Assembly (NCBI GenBank): GCA_009823395.1
Contig: CM020512.1
Coordinates: forward strand, 748,405 to 812,404
Direction: 5' to 3'
From: Thamnaconus septentrionalis
Taxonomy: Eukaryota > Chordata > Actinopteri > Tetraodontiformes > Monacanthidae
DNA length: 64,000 nucleotides
How positions within the stretch are numbered: position 1 is the stretch's first letter; the number at the start of each line of letters is the position of its first letter. Positions 36,669 to 48,141 of the stretch are shown here, one piece after another. The notes under the pieces are model-generated. The model was not told where the DNA came from and searched no databases. It saw only the letters and a list, made by a program, of their open reading frames with translations. A program made the translations under genes and the position numbers.

Positions 36669-36682
36669 CATATACATATATA
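36580..36682. repeat. (TA)n microsatellite
   Basis: About 100 bp of TA with CATA and TGTA variants at the edges. Confidence 0.95.
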
Positions 36683-37009
36683 ACCCGATATTTTCCATCA
36701 TTAACAGGGCTTTTTTTTAACACTGACAGAAAAATCTGTAGGCCATTGGTCATATTGACAGATTGCAATTCATACCTCGGACCACTTGGTGCAATGACAT
36801 TCTGACACAGCGCGGAGACGTTGAGAATACAAGTGTTGTGAGAATTATGTTGTGTGTTGCATTTTACATATAGTAGTCAGTAATTCATAAAATAGCTCAT
36901 TTCAATAAAAGGTCATTTCAATCACATATTTTGTTGTAACTTTGCTTTGGTTCATTTTCAATGGACAATAAAGCACATGTTTTCTACATATCCCATGATA
37001 TAGGGGTGC

Positions 37010-37140
37010 TTCTAGGAGGTTCTTGGTGGTTCTGGGGTGGTTCTAGGTGGTTCTAGGTGGTTCTAGGTGGTTCTAGGGTGATTATAGGGTGGTTCTTGGG
37101 TAGTTCTCAGGTGGTTCTAGGGTGATTCTGAGTGGTTCTC
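37010..37140. repeat. Minisatellite of a GGTGGTTCTA-type 10-11 bp unit
   Basis: About twelve head-to-tail units such as GGTGGTTCTA, GGTGGTTCTT and GGTGATTCTG span the region. The central units are identical (three GTGGTTCTAG in a row near 37040-37075). Confidence 0.92.
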
Positions 37141-37225
37141 CATCCATCTGCTCCTGCTCCGTCCCCTCTGTCAAAAAGACTGCCTCTGATATAGATAGTT
37201 AGATAGATAGATAGATAGATAGATC
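37138..37225. repeat. hAT-end fragment followed by a (GATA)n run
   Basis: CTCCATCCATCTGCTCCTGC (37138-37157) also occurs at 48145-48164 inside a hAT-type terminus. It is followed at 37194-37225 by about seven ATAG units. Confidence 0.65.
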
Positions 37226-38573
37226 GACCACACATATTTTGCAATTGTTCCCTGTGTTGTTCGATGCATTTTGCAGGAAGCACCATAAAACATCTGTCGT
37301 TCAGACCACTTTGTCGGCTGTGCAGAGGAAAAAGGGGGACAGACACGGTTGTCTTCTGCACTCTGGTAATATATGGCAGTTCCACTGAGTATGGAGAGAG
37401 GGTTGGGAGGGGGGGGTTGGAGGACACAAATCACCAGTTTGCATCAGTCCAAGCATGCGCGCGCGCACACACACACATACACGCACAGCAGAACTAATGT
37501 GACTTTCAGCTCCAGAAGGGTTTAAGATGAGTCCTTGACCTTGTCTGGCCAAATTTATGGCGGAGGCCCCAAGAGGCTCAACGTGACGGTGGCAATTTCG
37601 GCTAATGTCTCTCGTCAGCTGCTCCTGCATACTTTCAAAAATCGAGCGCTTCCTTCTGCGCGCACTGCCGGTGTAGTGGCCTCTTGGGGAGGCAGGGGAA
37701 AAAAAAAAAAAAGCATGCCTCCCTTCTGAGCGACGTGTTTGCGTACAGCTCGCCGAGGGGATAACACGTCCATTAAGGAGTTCATCAGATAATAAACGAG
37801 TGTGAGAAGAGGGACAATGGCAGTGGCAGCGTCCTGCAGAAACACGACCTGTGCCGCTGGCCAGCGGGGAGCACAAACCCAATGTTAGCCAACTGAAAGC
37901 TACAAGAAAGTGGGCCGACGTCACAAACACTGTTTCATTGATTTGATTGATGAGCGACAAATAATTATTTCTTTCTGTTGCTGTTAATGAAGTTATTTTT
38001 CAAAAGAGTGTCCACGATAAAAGATTTACGCTTGAGATTTGAAGAGAGAGATGTGTAAACCTGTCTGTGCACAAATCTTCTGTTTTTATCATCTTGAAGT
38101 CTTCTGGGAAACTCGCTTACAACATACATGTTGAAAATTATCCCTGCCGATCCCTCTGGGGGGAGCTGTGGAGGCTCCAGCAGCACAGCCGTCCCTTCCA
38201 GCCGCCAACAAATTAAGCCGTGTACAATGTCAGCGCACTGGTGCAAGTACAGGGTGGCGGCGGCGCTCGCAGAATCCCACATTTTTTTACTGACACGGAC
38301 CTGAGGTGAAAATTCCATATTTCTTTTATTACACGTTAAATTGCGAAAAATGTGAGCTAAAACATTCCAGATGCTTTCGTCCCCCCGCACCATCACCCAC
38401 TTTCAATCAGCCTCTGTCATTTATTTTGCATGATAAAAGACGCTGGGGGCTTCTAAATCAAAATCACTTTATATATGTATGTATGTATGTATGTATATAT
38501 GTATATGTAACTGCTGCTTTCCCGTCCCGCCAGTGACACACATCGAGGCAACAGTTGGATGATGTATTCTTTT
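37226..38573. other. Intergenic, non-repetitive, possibly containing conserved non-coding DNA
   Basis: Apart from a GCGC/ACAC run (37455-37485) and a TATG run (38471-38508), this is complex sequence with homeodomain-like TAAT cores (for example ACAAATAATTATTTC near 37958). Open frames on the minus strand (37301-37960 and 37965-38396) show no domain. Confidence 0.4.
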
Positions 38574-38662
38574 ACTGCAATGAATAGTTAGTGATAGCCG
38601 ATGTGTCATCAGCACCTCCGCTGCAACCAACGTCATTAACAGACTGCTCTGAAACTGCTAAT
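38574..38662 (-). pseudogene. Intron-less copy of the exon pair at 38981-39202
   Basis: On the minus strand it reads GCAGTTTCAGAGCAGTCTGT, TAATGACGTTGGTTGC and on to CTATTCATTGCAG without interruption, encoding SEQSVNDVGCSGGADDTS. The other copy has the same words with a GT-AG intron between TAATG and ACGTT. After CATTGCAG this copy runs straight into TAAAAGAATAC, a stop, where the other copy has a splice donor. It is either a retrocopy or a paralogue that lost the intron. Confidence 0.6.
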
Positions 38663-38980
38663 CGCATACAATGTTTGTTTTTTTCAGTTACATACTGGTG
38701 TGATCATATAGCGGTTTTAATATTAATTCTTCTACAATTAGTTTAATACAGTTTCATTTTAATTTTAAACCAATATCATCCTTTTTTATGTAGGAAATTA
38801 ATTAAGAATACAAAATAGAAAATAGAAAATGTCAAACAAAATAAATTGCATTTCAGCACCCTCTAGTGGTTACCAAGAAATATACAATCAGCGAAGCACG
38901 TTGCCTCACATGTAATGGCGGTCGGTAAAACACACGAACGTGACCTCACACAAAGAACTTTTATAATTCAACACAATTAC

Positions 38981-39039
38981 CTGCAATGAATAGTTAGTGA
39001 CAATCGATGTGTCATCAGCACCTCCGCTGCAACTAACGT
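38981..39039 (-). CDS. Candidate internal exon B (59 bp) of an unrecognised gene
   Basis: Minus-strand exon bounded by an acceptor (TATTTTCCTTTTAG) and a donor (CATTGCAG|GTAATT). It encodes VSCSGGADDTSIVTNYSLQ after completing a split GAC codon from exon A. The exact match of its edges to the intron-less copy at 38574-38633 is the main support. The family is not recognised and the length is short, so it may be part of a mobile-element transcript. Confidence 0.45.
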
Positions 39040-39173
39040 CTAAAAGGAAAATAATAATACCGACTTCAGTATAAAAAAAATACATAGCATGACCAACTGA
39101 GAATGCACTCAATTCAGAAGCTAACTGTACAGAATTTATGTTTTGTACAGAGAAGCACCGGACCGTGACTCAC

Positions 39174-39202
39174 CATTAACAGACTGCTTTGAAACTGCTA
39201 AT
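39174..39202 (-). CDS. Candidate upstream exon A, 3' portion
   Basis: Minus strand, ends GCAGTCTGTTAATG|GTGAGTC, a strong donor. In the frame shared with exon B it encodes LAVSKQSVN. Homology to the intron-less copy starts here at ATTAGCAG, which could be the acceptor of exon A or simply the limit of the duplicated piece. The intron to exon B (39040-39173) is 134 bp, a normal short teleost intron. Confidence 0.4.
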
Positions 39203-39798
39203 AAAGTTCCGGTTCCGGTTTCCGGTTGTATTTACACATTGTCAGTTGCCAGTAGATGGCGCCAGCTAACTACCCAAAACAAAATAACTAAAAGAAAACT
39301 CATAACAAAAGCACAGACTACATATTTCAGTAGGAATTTCAACAAAAGAACACAGTTCTCTTCAACCTGTTACATATATATTGTTCAGTTATTGTTTTTG
39401 TTCAACTTTATTGTGAAGAAATGGATGTTTTATTTTGGTAGCAGTGCACCTTTAAGAAAGATAGGAAGTTCAGTGAGTGCAAAGTTCAATAAGGAAGTAG
39501 AAGCACATGGAGAAGAAAGGAAAGAGAAAGTAGCTAGTCCAGCTCTTTGTCTCTATCCAAATGCATCTGCTTGCATCTTATGTCTTACGAAGCATTGTTG
39601 GTATGTAATTTCTTCATGTGTTTTGTTGTTCAATGACAATGCATTATTTGTTGGTTTAGTATAGTTTTTCTGTGAATCTGAAGAGAGTCATTTCAGTGAA
39701 TGTTTTGTGCATGATGCCGCTGTTTTGCTAATTTGCAGGTTTAGTTAGAATTCATGCTAAGTTTAAAGAACAAGAAATTAGTACAATACATTTAAATG

Positions 39799-39880
<82 letters not shown>

Positions 39881-39935
39881 CATATATATATAAAAGAAGA
39901 GGGAGGGTGGGAGGGCCGATAGAGAGAGACACAGG

Positions 39936-39966
<31 letters not shown>

Positions 39967-41010
39967 CGGCGGAGCTCCGGGGAAATAAAAAGTATGGAAG
40001 TCCTTCAGTCTATCACCCAAACTGGTTGGAGTTGCCAAGTCTGGAGCCAGTTGATCCAGTGTGAATCCAGTTTTGTTTTTTTGTTTTTTGTTTTTTTCTA
40101 ATAGGATGAGGATGGAAATGTGGGACAGCTCATTTGTTTAACAACCTTGTCTGTCTTTTTTTCACTTTAACCGGGAGATTAACAAGGCAGGCGGGAGCTC
40201 GCAAGTCACTCACTAACAGCCAACCAGCAATCGTTTGAATCAGTAAAAACCGTGAAAACACTGGATGTGTGTCGAGGCTTTCGATGATTGACATTTGCAC
40301 CTGTACGGATTCCAAGACAACATTGTGTTGAACGCCGACTGGAAGAATAGCGCAAAAGGGCACGATATTTTGGACAACAATATTGGACGACGACTCATCA
40401 GGAGAGAAGACCTGCTGGATTGCACTGCGGCCAGAACCCTTCTTCCCCAATGACTTTACAGGCATGTAAAACGTTGTATTAAGCCTTGTCCAGGCAGAAG
40501 AAGAGACAAAGAAATGAGCACATATTGCTTGAAGGTGCCGCGTTATGGAACGTTTCTGACAGTGATGGTTACAAATATTTCATACTGGAACTGAGCAAGT
40601 AGGCCCAAGTGCAGCCACTCCGAAGCTATGTATTCTTTCTGCCTACCCTATTACATCTCCTATTTGCCACTAGAGCCAACCGTCCCTTAAAAAACAGAAT
40701 TGTTCCGTATTTGACAATGAAATGGCGCCACGAATCAATACGGCCGAGGTTTGTCCCGAATTTCTGAGTTGTCTTGAATGAAAATTTATTTTCGAGGTAA
40801 ACTCACGTTCGTTTCCATGGAGTTTGTGTTCAAAACCATAATCGACACTGCTGCAGGCAATACCATGGCGCAACCCATTCACAAGAACTGCATACTGGCT
40901 GCGTAGGTTGCGTATAGTAGGCTATGAATCGGGATTGCTTCTTTTCAGCAGCAAACGAAAATTGCTAAGCTCCTCCCGATACCGCCCCCCTGCCATTGAA
41001 GCGAAAGCGG
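39203..41010. other. Intergenic with a large TA/GA microsatellite
   Basis: Outside the satellite at 39800-39967 there is no recognised exon. Small frames such as 39143-39664 have no splice context or domain. Confidence 0.5.
39800..39967. repeat. (TA)n and (GA)n compound microsatellite
   Basis: About 45 TA units (39803-39890), then purine-rich spacer and about 14 GA units (39940-39967). Confidence 0.95.
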
Positions 41011-41154
41011 ATGTACATGCAAGAGTGGGAAGATTCATATACTTGGCTTAATACTGTGAGAGAAAATGCTTACAAAGCAAACTGCAAATTTTGTCAGCGA
41101 GTATTTTCTGTGCAACAAGAAGTGAGAAGAAATACACCTGGAAAAAGAAGTTAG
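41011..41154 (+). pseudogene. hAT transposase N-terminal (BED/CxxC finger) remnant
   Basis: A 47-codon plus-strand frame begins MYMQEWEDSYTWLNTV and continues ENAYKANCKFCQRVFSVQQ before TAG. The W..(S)(Y/F).WL.......A.C..C...FSV layout matches the start of fish hAT-type transposases and BED-finger proteins. Nothing of the catalytic domain follows. The 5' limit is uncertain. Confidence 0.55.
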
Positions 41155-41639
41155 ACAATGAAAAAAGATTGCTGTTCACCTAGGTCTGCTGTTCCACACA
41201 GAACAAAAAGAAAACTGTGTTAAACTGATGACTGTTCATGGAAGAGAGATGTTCATGGATGGAGATGTATGTGGCAATGAGAAGGAGGCGTGTTTTACAG
41301 TTAAATTTAAATTATTTTTTCTTTTTAGGAAGAAACAGGACACAAAGGACTTCAAAAAAATGACATGAAGTCATGTGTGGTGGCACAAGGAGCATCACTA
41401 TCCTGAGTTGTGCTTATTATTTTTATTTGTATTTGCTTTATTTATTTAATTCCTTTGTAAAAGCCATCCATCCTGCACTTTTTTGATTGTTGTGTAAACA
41501 TATGTTCAATTTAAAGATTTAAACACAATTTAAACATTCACCTTATTTCTAATGTGTATTGGTCACAACGCAGTTTCAACTATGTGAACCATATACTTAT
41601 TGAAACCCTATTTTATGTTATGATTTACCACTACTGGCA

Positions 41640-41926
41640 AGCCACTGGCCTGTGAAGGTCATGGCCCCGGGCACTGCGGGAGGCGTATTTTATTTTTCTG
41701 AATGAAAGTTGGCAACACTGTCTGCCACGATCATTGCCCCAAAATGTTGAAAAAGAGAAAAGCGGATGCAGAGTGCAGAGCGCTCCAAGAAAACGACCAG
41801 TAAAACAAAGAAAACAATCTGAAGTTCTTGTTATTTTTAAGTTATTATAATACCATGATTTCATAGGTATGGCCTGCTTGGGAATAGATTTTTCTCTAAT
41901 GAACTCAAATGAATTTGACACCCCTG
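41640..41926 (+). mobile_element. hAT element remnant with internal deletion
   Basis: At about 41743 the plus strand encodes MLKKRKADAECRALQEND, the basic opening of GTF2IRD2/ZBED-like hAT transposases (from memory). Less than 200 bp later the element ends in the minus-strand terminus CAGGGGTGTCAAATTCATTT (41907-41926). Most of the transposase is deleted. The left terminus is not identified. Confidence 0.6.
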
Positions 41927-42221
41927 GCCTAGAGGTTGGTTTCACGACCAGTGCTGTCTTGAGTTTCCGGTATGATTTGTTTCCATATTTGGATAAAAAG
42001 GCAGTACCGCAGGTCAGTATTGATTAGAACATGAGGGCAGCATGTGTCCCAAAACCTTGCCACCTTTTGGTGAGGTGACTATACTACACTGATTACAACT
42101 ATCAAAACAGCAGCCATTCTACAACTTTATGGTCAAATTGACTCAAATTTAGACCAAATTGGACAAAATGGACATTTGGGCATATTCGATGTGATTTACA
42201 CCATGTACAACATTATCAATT

Positions 42222-42310
42222 CATTCATCCATCCATACATCTATATGTCCATCCATCTATCCTCTAAACCTGCTTTCTCGTGCATGAGGGTGCCCATGGG
42301 AGCCCATCAC
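42222..42310 (-). mobile_element. Short Rex3-like 3' fragment
   Basis: CATCCATCCATACATC then CATCCATCTATCC and GAGCCCATCACAGCTGTTCAT resemble the tail-proximal part of the Rex3-like end at 28795, in the same orientation. Confidence 0.5.
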
Positions 42311-43996
42311 AGCTGTTCATCGCAGATAAAGAAATTGCAAAAAATAGCCCAACATCATGAACTATGAATTAAGTACTCCTTTACGTCTTCTGCAGCCACT
42401 TTTGGCAGTTCCTGCTGGCTAAACAATAGAATGTAGGTTTTTGCCACCTTTTAGAGCTCCATCAAACTTTAAACACAGTCAGTGATTTTTTTGTTTTAGT
42501 TTTTTTTTTCTTTTTCTTTTTTTAATCATCTCACATTCATTTAAGTGAAGCCTCTTACTTGGCTCACTACTCACTGGAAGTGTTCCACACCTTGGCTGGC
42601 CTGGGAGCTTTCTGAGGTCCCACAGAAGGCGCTGTTGGGTGTTTCTGGTGAGGAAAAGGCCTGGAACAGCCGGCTAAATCCGCTGCCACCAGACCTCCAT
42701 CTCAAATAAGTGGACGAAAAGGAATGCATAGATGTTTTCAAAAGCAGCTGAAAGTAAACTGCGGGACTTTGCCCATAATGTCCATCAGACCTACAAAATT
42801 AACCTGAAATTTTCAGAGATGCAACAGATGTTTTTCCCAGCGTGTCTGAGCAATCCGTGCTTTCTTTCACCTTCGATTCACCTTCGCTCAAGGGTGTAAT
42901 TTACAGTCAAACTTTGGGAGAGACGCCTGGGCACTACTCAAGACTCTACAATTACAGTCTGACTCATGTTCATAACAAGATGTCTATGCTATGAAACCTT
43001 TTGCAGAAGAATGGGGAGGTTCTGGCCAGATCTAGGAAACATGTTTTTGTTTTAATGACAAGTTATATTTAAGGACCCGAGGCGCAGCCCAAAAACCCTG
43101 AGCTGATCCTCTGTATCACCTTTTACCCATGGGAGGACGAAATGGATGGGGAGGGTGAGGGTATGAGGGTGTGTGTGTGTGTGTGTGTGGAGGGGGGAGG
43201 GGGGGAGGAGTGAGGGGTTAAAGAATAATCTGAGGGGTTTTAGGTGTGCCGATTCTTTGCGGATACTTTGGGAATAGAACATTTATGGTCCTTCGTTCTG
43301 TTGCATAATTTTTTTTTTTTTAAAGAGTCAAAGTTTCATATTATCTCAATAAATTCTGAAACAATGGCATTCCTTCTAAGCCCTAACCCCAGCATCACAC
43401 TGTTCCCATCAGAGGCTCCCCTCAATTTTATTGCTCGCTGTTTCTTTACCAACCATTTTTTAAATCAATTTGAAAGATGGAAACTTTATTTCACATATCC
43501 ATCTGATGAGGACTACATCAGTTTTTTGGTTTTGTTTTGTTTTTAAGCGGGGGCAAAACATGGTTGGATGAACCTTTTTCGACATGGCAGACCAATAAGA
43601 TTTGATACTGCTTGTTTAGCACTGCTTGTTTAGCCAGGAGCTGGAGCTTCAGGCTTCCTGCTGGAGCCTGTGGTTAGCTACTATGCATTTCAGTTTACAA
43701 AAGTCTTGCCAAAGCCAAATGGGACTAAACAAAAATATCTTTTACACGGAAATAGGCCTCAGCATCATTTTTTTTCTTCTGTTCTTTGTTTTTTTGAAAA
43801 TGTCAGCCAGTCAGGTTAAAACTCCGCGTACAGAGTGCACGCTAATCTCTCTAGCAACAGCTGGGCTCACAGTCACTTCCTGTTACTCTTGCTTGTCTTC
43901 TTACTACTGCTTTAAAGGACCACCGGCAGGTTGCAACAACATACAGGGTGCTGAGCGTTATAGAATACTGCTTTACAAACTGAAACCCTTTCTATT
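42311..43996. other. Intergenic, no gene recognised
   Basis: Contains a GT run (43170-43190). No exon with splice context was found on either strand. Confidence 0.5.
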
Positions 43997-44755
43997 GAGC
44001 GTTGGCAGTCACTTGCAGTCGTCCTCCTCAAACGCTGTCAACATGGAAGTGTGAGATTTCAGTTTAAATTGGAATGATTCATCAACCATATATGGTTCGC
44101 ATTACAATCTCTAAATCTTGACACACGCACAAGAGCTGGTTTTCATTGTTTTGAATGACATTTTTTTTCATGAAAACCTGCTTCGATGGTTGTGTGGCAC
44201 TTGTTGGGAACACGAGGCATCATCCAAAGACCTACAAAATGCTTTGTACGTCAACAAAGAGAAAGTTGCATGACTTTTTTTATGAATGCAGGGATCCTGC
44301 CTGAATTCATGAATGTGTTTTTTTTGTTTTGTTTTGTTTTGATTTGTTTTGTTTTGTTTTTTAACAACTTTAAGGATGTTTTTGGTCAGGGCTTCTCTGA
44401 GGCAGAGCTCCACGCCAGTTTCCACTCAGCAGATGGAAGGAAGGAGGGGAAGAAATTAAGTCAGGAGTTAAAGAGGTAACAAAGGAAGGCCGCGGTTGAT
44501 TGAGAAGTAGGGGACAAAACAGGGATGCACGAGAAGTGGTGAGAGTTATTGCCGCTGCTTGGCTACGTAATTGGGAACTCTGACTAAGGCTGAACATAGA
44601 GAACATAGACTGAGAGGGAGAGCAGTTCACAGCAGAAATGCAAAGATCGCAGAAGTCAGAGTGGGTGTGTAACCCAAGCGTGTGCAATTTCTCTCGCACA
44701 CTTAATAACTGATGACAGCGTTTGAGGAGGACGACTGCATGTGACTGCGCTCAAA
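43997..44755. repeat. Long inverted repeat (about 50-bp arms, ~760 bp span), MITE-like
   Basis: The left arm TTGAGCGTTGGCAGTCACTT then GCAGTCGTCCTCCTCAAACG (43997-44037) pairs with the right arm CGTTTGAGGAGGACGACTGC then ATGTGACTGCGCTCAA (44719-44754). A 28-base perfect match (CTGTCGTTTG-type core) lies in the middle of each arm. There is no coding content. A GTTTT/TTTTG run lies in the interior. The class is unknown. Confidence 0.75.
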
Positions 44756-46494
44756 AAAGACACTAATCAACAGCGTCTGCATAGGTGCACTTCTCGTGCG
44801 CGTGCACACATGCACACGTACACACACACACACACACAGCCCCTCTAGGCCCAGATGAGGTTGAATCAGCAGTGTATTGCCGCCCTGATTATTCTTAGCT
44901 GCATCAATTAGCGTCCCAATCAATTGGCTCCTCGAGAGAAAAAAAGAAAACTGAGCATCTCGCAGAACAAACAGATGTTGTCACAGCACCAGGTTACCTC
45001 TGCCGCACAAACACACACGTCAGCTACGATTAACCCCGCTGTGATGTCATGTCCTGCGAACGGTCCAGACAGCCATTGAGAGCGGGGAGAGCGAGGAGGA
45101 CCACATGTACATGCCTCTGCCACCCACCGCAGAAACTTCACCCCGGGAACCGAGGACCTTTTCAGGAACTCCACACATTCTCACCGCAGGAACCAACATT
45201 TAAATTTAGGCAATTTCAGTCTCAAAAAGTCCCGGCTCAGGGAGGGTAGGGATTTTTTGAATGGACCCAGAACTTTCTGGGCAGGGTTTGCATTGTGGCC
45301 AGGCTAGAGGATTGTCACTGGTGTTTGCAGTGTTTATTTTACGGCCGGCTTCCTGCCTCAGCCTTAGCAGCAGCACAGAGGCCAGGGACTGTTTACAGCA
45401 AGGCTGCTGTTGTGCTTTTATATAGACACAGAGATGAGGGGATTTGACCTGAGGACAGACACACAACTGTGGCTTAGAATTTTTAGCATGCAAATAATGC
45501 AATGCAATCCAATAACACAGACCGGTATGATACCACTGACTGTACGCTGAAGCTAAGGGTTGTCTTCCAGGAGGAACAGTAATCCATTTTTACAGACTTT
45601 GTGTTGGAGAAGTGAGCCGAATCTCATATATTTCCGTTTCAGTCTCTTTGACTGGAAGGTAATCATTCCCTGCTTAAGTCGCTCAGTCCAGTTGGAAAAC
45701 ACAGATTTATGGTTACATTTTGCTAATATATTGATCTAATATTCAATATGATAAATTAAGTATGAATTTATGAGCAAACTTGACTCAACAGTGAGTGCTG
45801 AGCCCTAGAACACAACAGATATTGCGGTGAAACGGCCACTTTATAAGGTACACATGTTGATACACTTATTTGCACAAAGAGCCAATCAACAAATTACTGA
45901 GGACCAAGAGAATCATAAGCACTGGGAAAACAAACTTTATACCATGGGCTTTGAGTGTGTGTGGAGATGTTGCGCTCTAGAAGTAGAGGGAAGCTTAATA
46001 AAGGTGCTCAGACACGTTGCTCCTTCTGTAGCAGCTTTACTGAGAATCTGTATTTCAAATAAAAATATAGCATTTATAAATACACAAAATAATGCTTTAA
46101 ACAAATATAACAAAATACAAACATAGGCACTTTCCAAAAAAAACCCAACACAATATATCTCTGTCCTTTAACAGGCAATTACTTCACTTTTATCTCAAAA
46201 AGATTATCATTCTATAAACTATACTTACTAACAATATCGACACACACGCGCCAGGTGGCGCCACTCCATGCCATTCATGGGAGCTACGTAGCTCACTTTG
46301 ACTGCTTCAGTCATAAAACAAAATATAAAATGCTGAATTTAACACATTCAACCACTGTGAACATGTACATAACACACAGACTAACAAACACAAACGACCA
46401 GGAGGGTTCACACTTGGCTACGCACCTAGAAGGGAGATAGGTGTGGGGGTGTTAATAAGGTGCTCGAACACGCTCCTTCTGTAGCAGCTTTACT
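44756..46494. other. Intergenic with short repeats, no gene recognised
   Basis: Includes a CA run (44819-44840) and, at 45832-45870, AACGGCCACTTTATAAGGTACAC, which resembles the terminus of a common fish Tc1-like MITE. A direct repeat (CTCCTTCTGTAGCAGCTTTA) lies at 46019 and 46471. Confidence 0.5.
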
Positions 46495-46499
46495 GAGAA
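46019..46499. repeat. ~55-bp direct repeats 452 bp apart
   Basis: TTAATAAAGGTGCTCAGACACGTTGCTCCTTCTG... (from 45991) and TTAATAAGGTGCTCGAACACGCTCCTTCTG... (from 46452) both run on to TAGCAGCTTTACTGAGAAT. The second is immediately followed by the L2 copy 3 tail. Confidence 0.75.
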
Positions 46500-48066
46500 T
46501 AATAATAATAATAATAAACTTTTATTTGTACAGCGCTAAATCACAACCAATGGCGTCTCAAAGCGCTTTATACAATCAGAGAGAACCAACTGGGCCCCCG
46601 GAGCAAGCAAAATGCGACAGTGGCTGGGAAAAACTCCCCTGTGGGAAGAAACCTAGGGCAGAACCAGACTCCAGAGGGCCATCATCTGCCTATGAGTAGT
46701 TGGGGTGAAATACAAAAATAGAGGAGAGACAGAGAAAGAGAGAAAGTAGTAGAGTGAGCCAGGGTGGCAGACAGGACAGAGTGAAAACAGATACACCAAC
46801 CAGGCATTCACAAAACGGATATAAACACAAAGAATAGGAAATAATTCAAGGCTGCTGTCCGTGTGGGCTGTAAGTGTCCATGCTTTGGAAGGCAAGAGCC
46901 TATCCAGATGGACAATCTGCCGATAGGACAAGTCCAGGTCCTAGGCGTGGTGGTGGGACAAGCGATGACACCAAGACCCCCAGGACAGCACAATCCAGCT
47001 CCTGGCGCAGTGGTCATCACCTGCCGGGGACACAGAGACTGCGGCAGTATCATGCATATCGAGCATACTGTACAAAGCATAATGAGAGCTAGTTTGGACA
47101 GAGTAGATAGAGTCAAAAGAGTCAAAGATTGATTGGGTGAGGAGAGTGATAGACGCTCCGCCTGCACAGAGCAACGATCCCTGTAACGGGAGCGAAAGAT
47201 CTCCCTCCACGGCGTAAGCCTATAGCAGCTTAACTGACAGTGGATGGAATCTAACTATAAGCTTTAAGAAAAGGAAAGTCTTAAGTCTACTCCTAAATGA
47301 ACTAACTGTGTCTGCCCCCTCACCGAGGCTGGAAGATGATTCCAAAATAAAGGTGCCAGGAAACTGAAACACCTACCTCCTGACCTAACTCTAGAAATTT
47401 TTGGGATAACTAAAGACCTGAATCCTCAGAGCGAAGGGCTCTTGGAGGATGATAAAGTTCAATTAGTTCCCTAATATAAGAAGGAGCCTGAGAATGAAGA
47501 GCTTTGTAAGTTAAAACTAGAATCTTAAATTCAATTCTAAATTTGACAGGCAGCCAATGCAAGGAAGCTAAGATTGGAGTAATATGCTGCCTCCTTCTAG
47601 TTCGGTTAACAATCGTGCCGCAGAGTTTTGGATTAACTGTAATGTCCTAAGGGATGAATTTGGGCATCCTGCTAGTACGAGTTACAGTAATCTAGCCTAG
47701 ATGTAACAAAAGCATGGATTATTTTTCAGCGTCTTTGAAGGACAAAAACCCGAATTTTGGCAATGTTTCTTAAGTGGAAAAAAGCTGACCTCCCACATTC
47801 TGAATATGAGAATTAAAGGTCAGGTCCTGATCAAAAGTGACTCCAAGATTCCTCACAGTAGAGCTGGGTGTAGTACCAAATAGACCACCCTGTCCATCAA
47901 AGGCTCTGTCCCTACTCTCTCGCGAACCAAATATAATGACCTCAGTTTTATCGGTATTAAGCAACAAGAAATTCTGTGTCATCCAAGTTCTAACATCACG
48001 AAGACAAGATTCCAATTTGGCCAACTGATGAGCCTCATTTGCCTTAAAAGACAAGTACAGCTGTAC
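46497..48066 (-). mobile_element. L2-type LINE, copy 3, 5'-truncated within the reverse transcriptase
   Basis: Shares the 3' end with copies 1 and 2 (plus strand TTTATTTGTACAGCGCTAAA at about 46520) with an AAT-repeat tail (46497-46515). The minus-strand coding remnant (48066-47770) includes LYLSFKANEAHQLAKLES, RTWMTQNFLLLNTDKTEVII and NLGVTFDQDLTFNSHIQNV. It starts just after the YADD motif, consistent with 5' truncation. Confidence 0.88.
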
Positions 48067-48141
48067 AGCTTCAGAATGAAGCACCACGAGCGCGAGCTCC
48101 CCCTTCCGGACTGTTTTCCTCCTATGAGGTGTGTCACTAAA

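Noticed and set aside
36209..36805. 198-codon plus-strand frame
   Set aside because: Runs through TG and TA microsatellites giving CV and YI repeats; artefact.
37301..37960. 219-codon minus-strand frame
   Set aside because: No domain, mixed composition, crosses a poly-A/T run and a CA/GC run, and overlaps other frames equally open; no start or splice context.
37965..38396. 143-codon minus-strand frame
   Set aside because: Looks complex but shows no recognisable motif, no acceptor or donor and no polyadenylation signal. Kept only as possible non-coding conserved sequence.
43626..44054. 142-codon plus-strand frame reaching the inverted repeat
   Set aside because: No domain, and the end lies in a repeat arm; probably chance.
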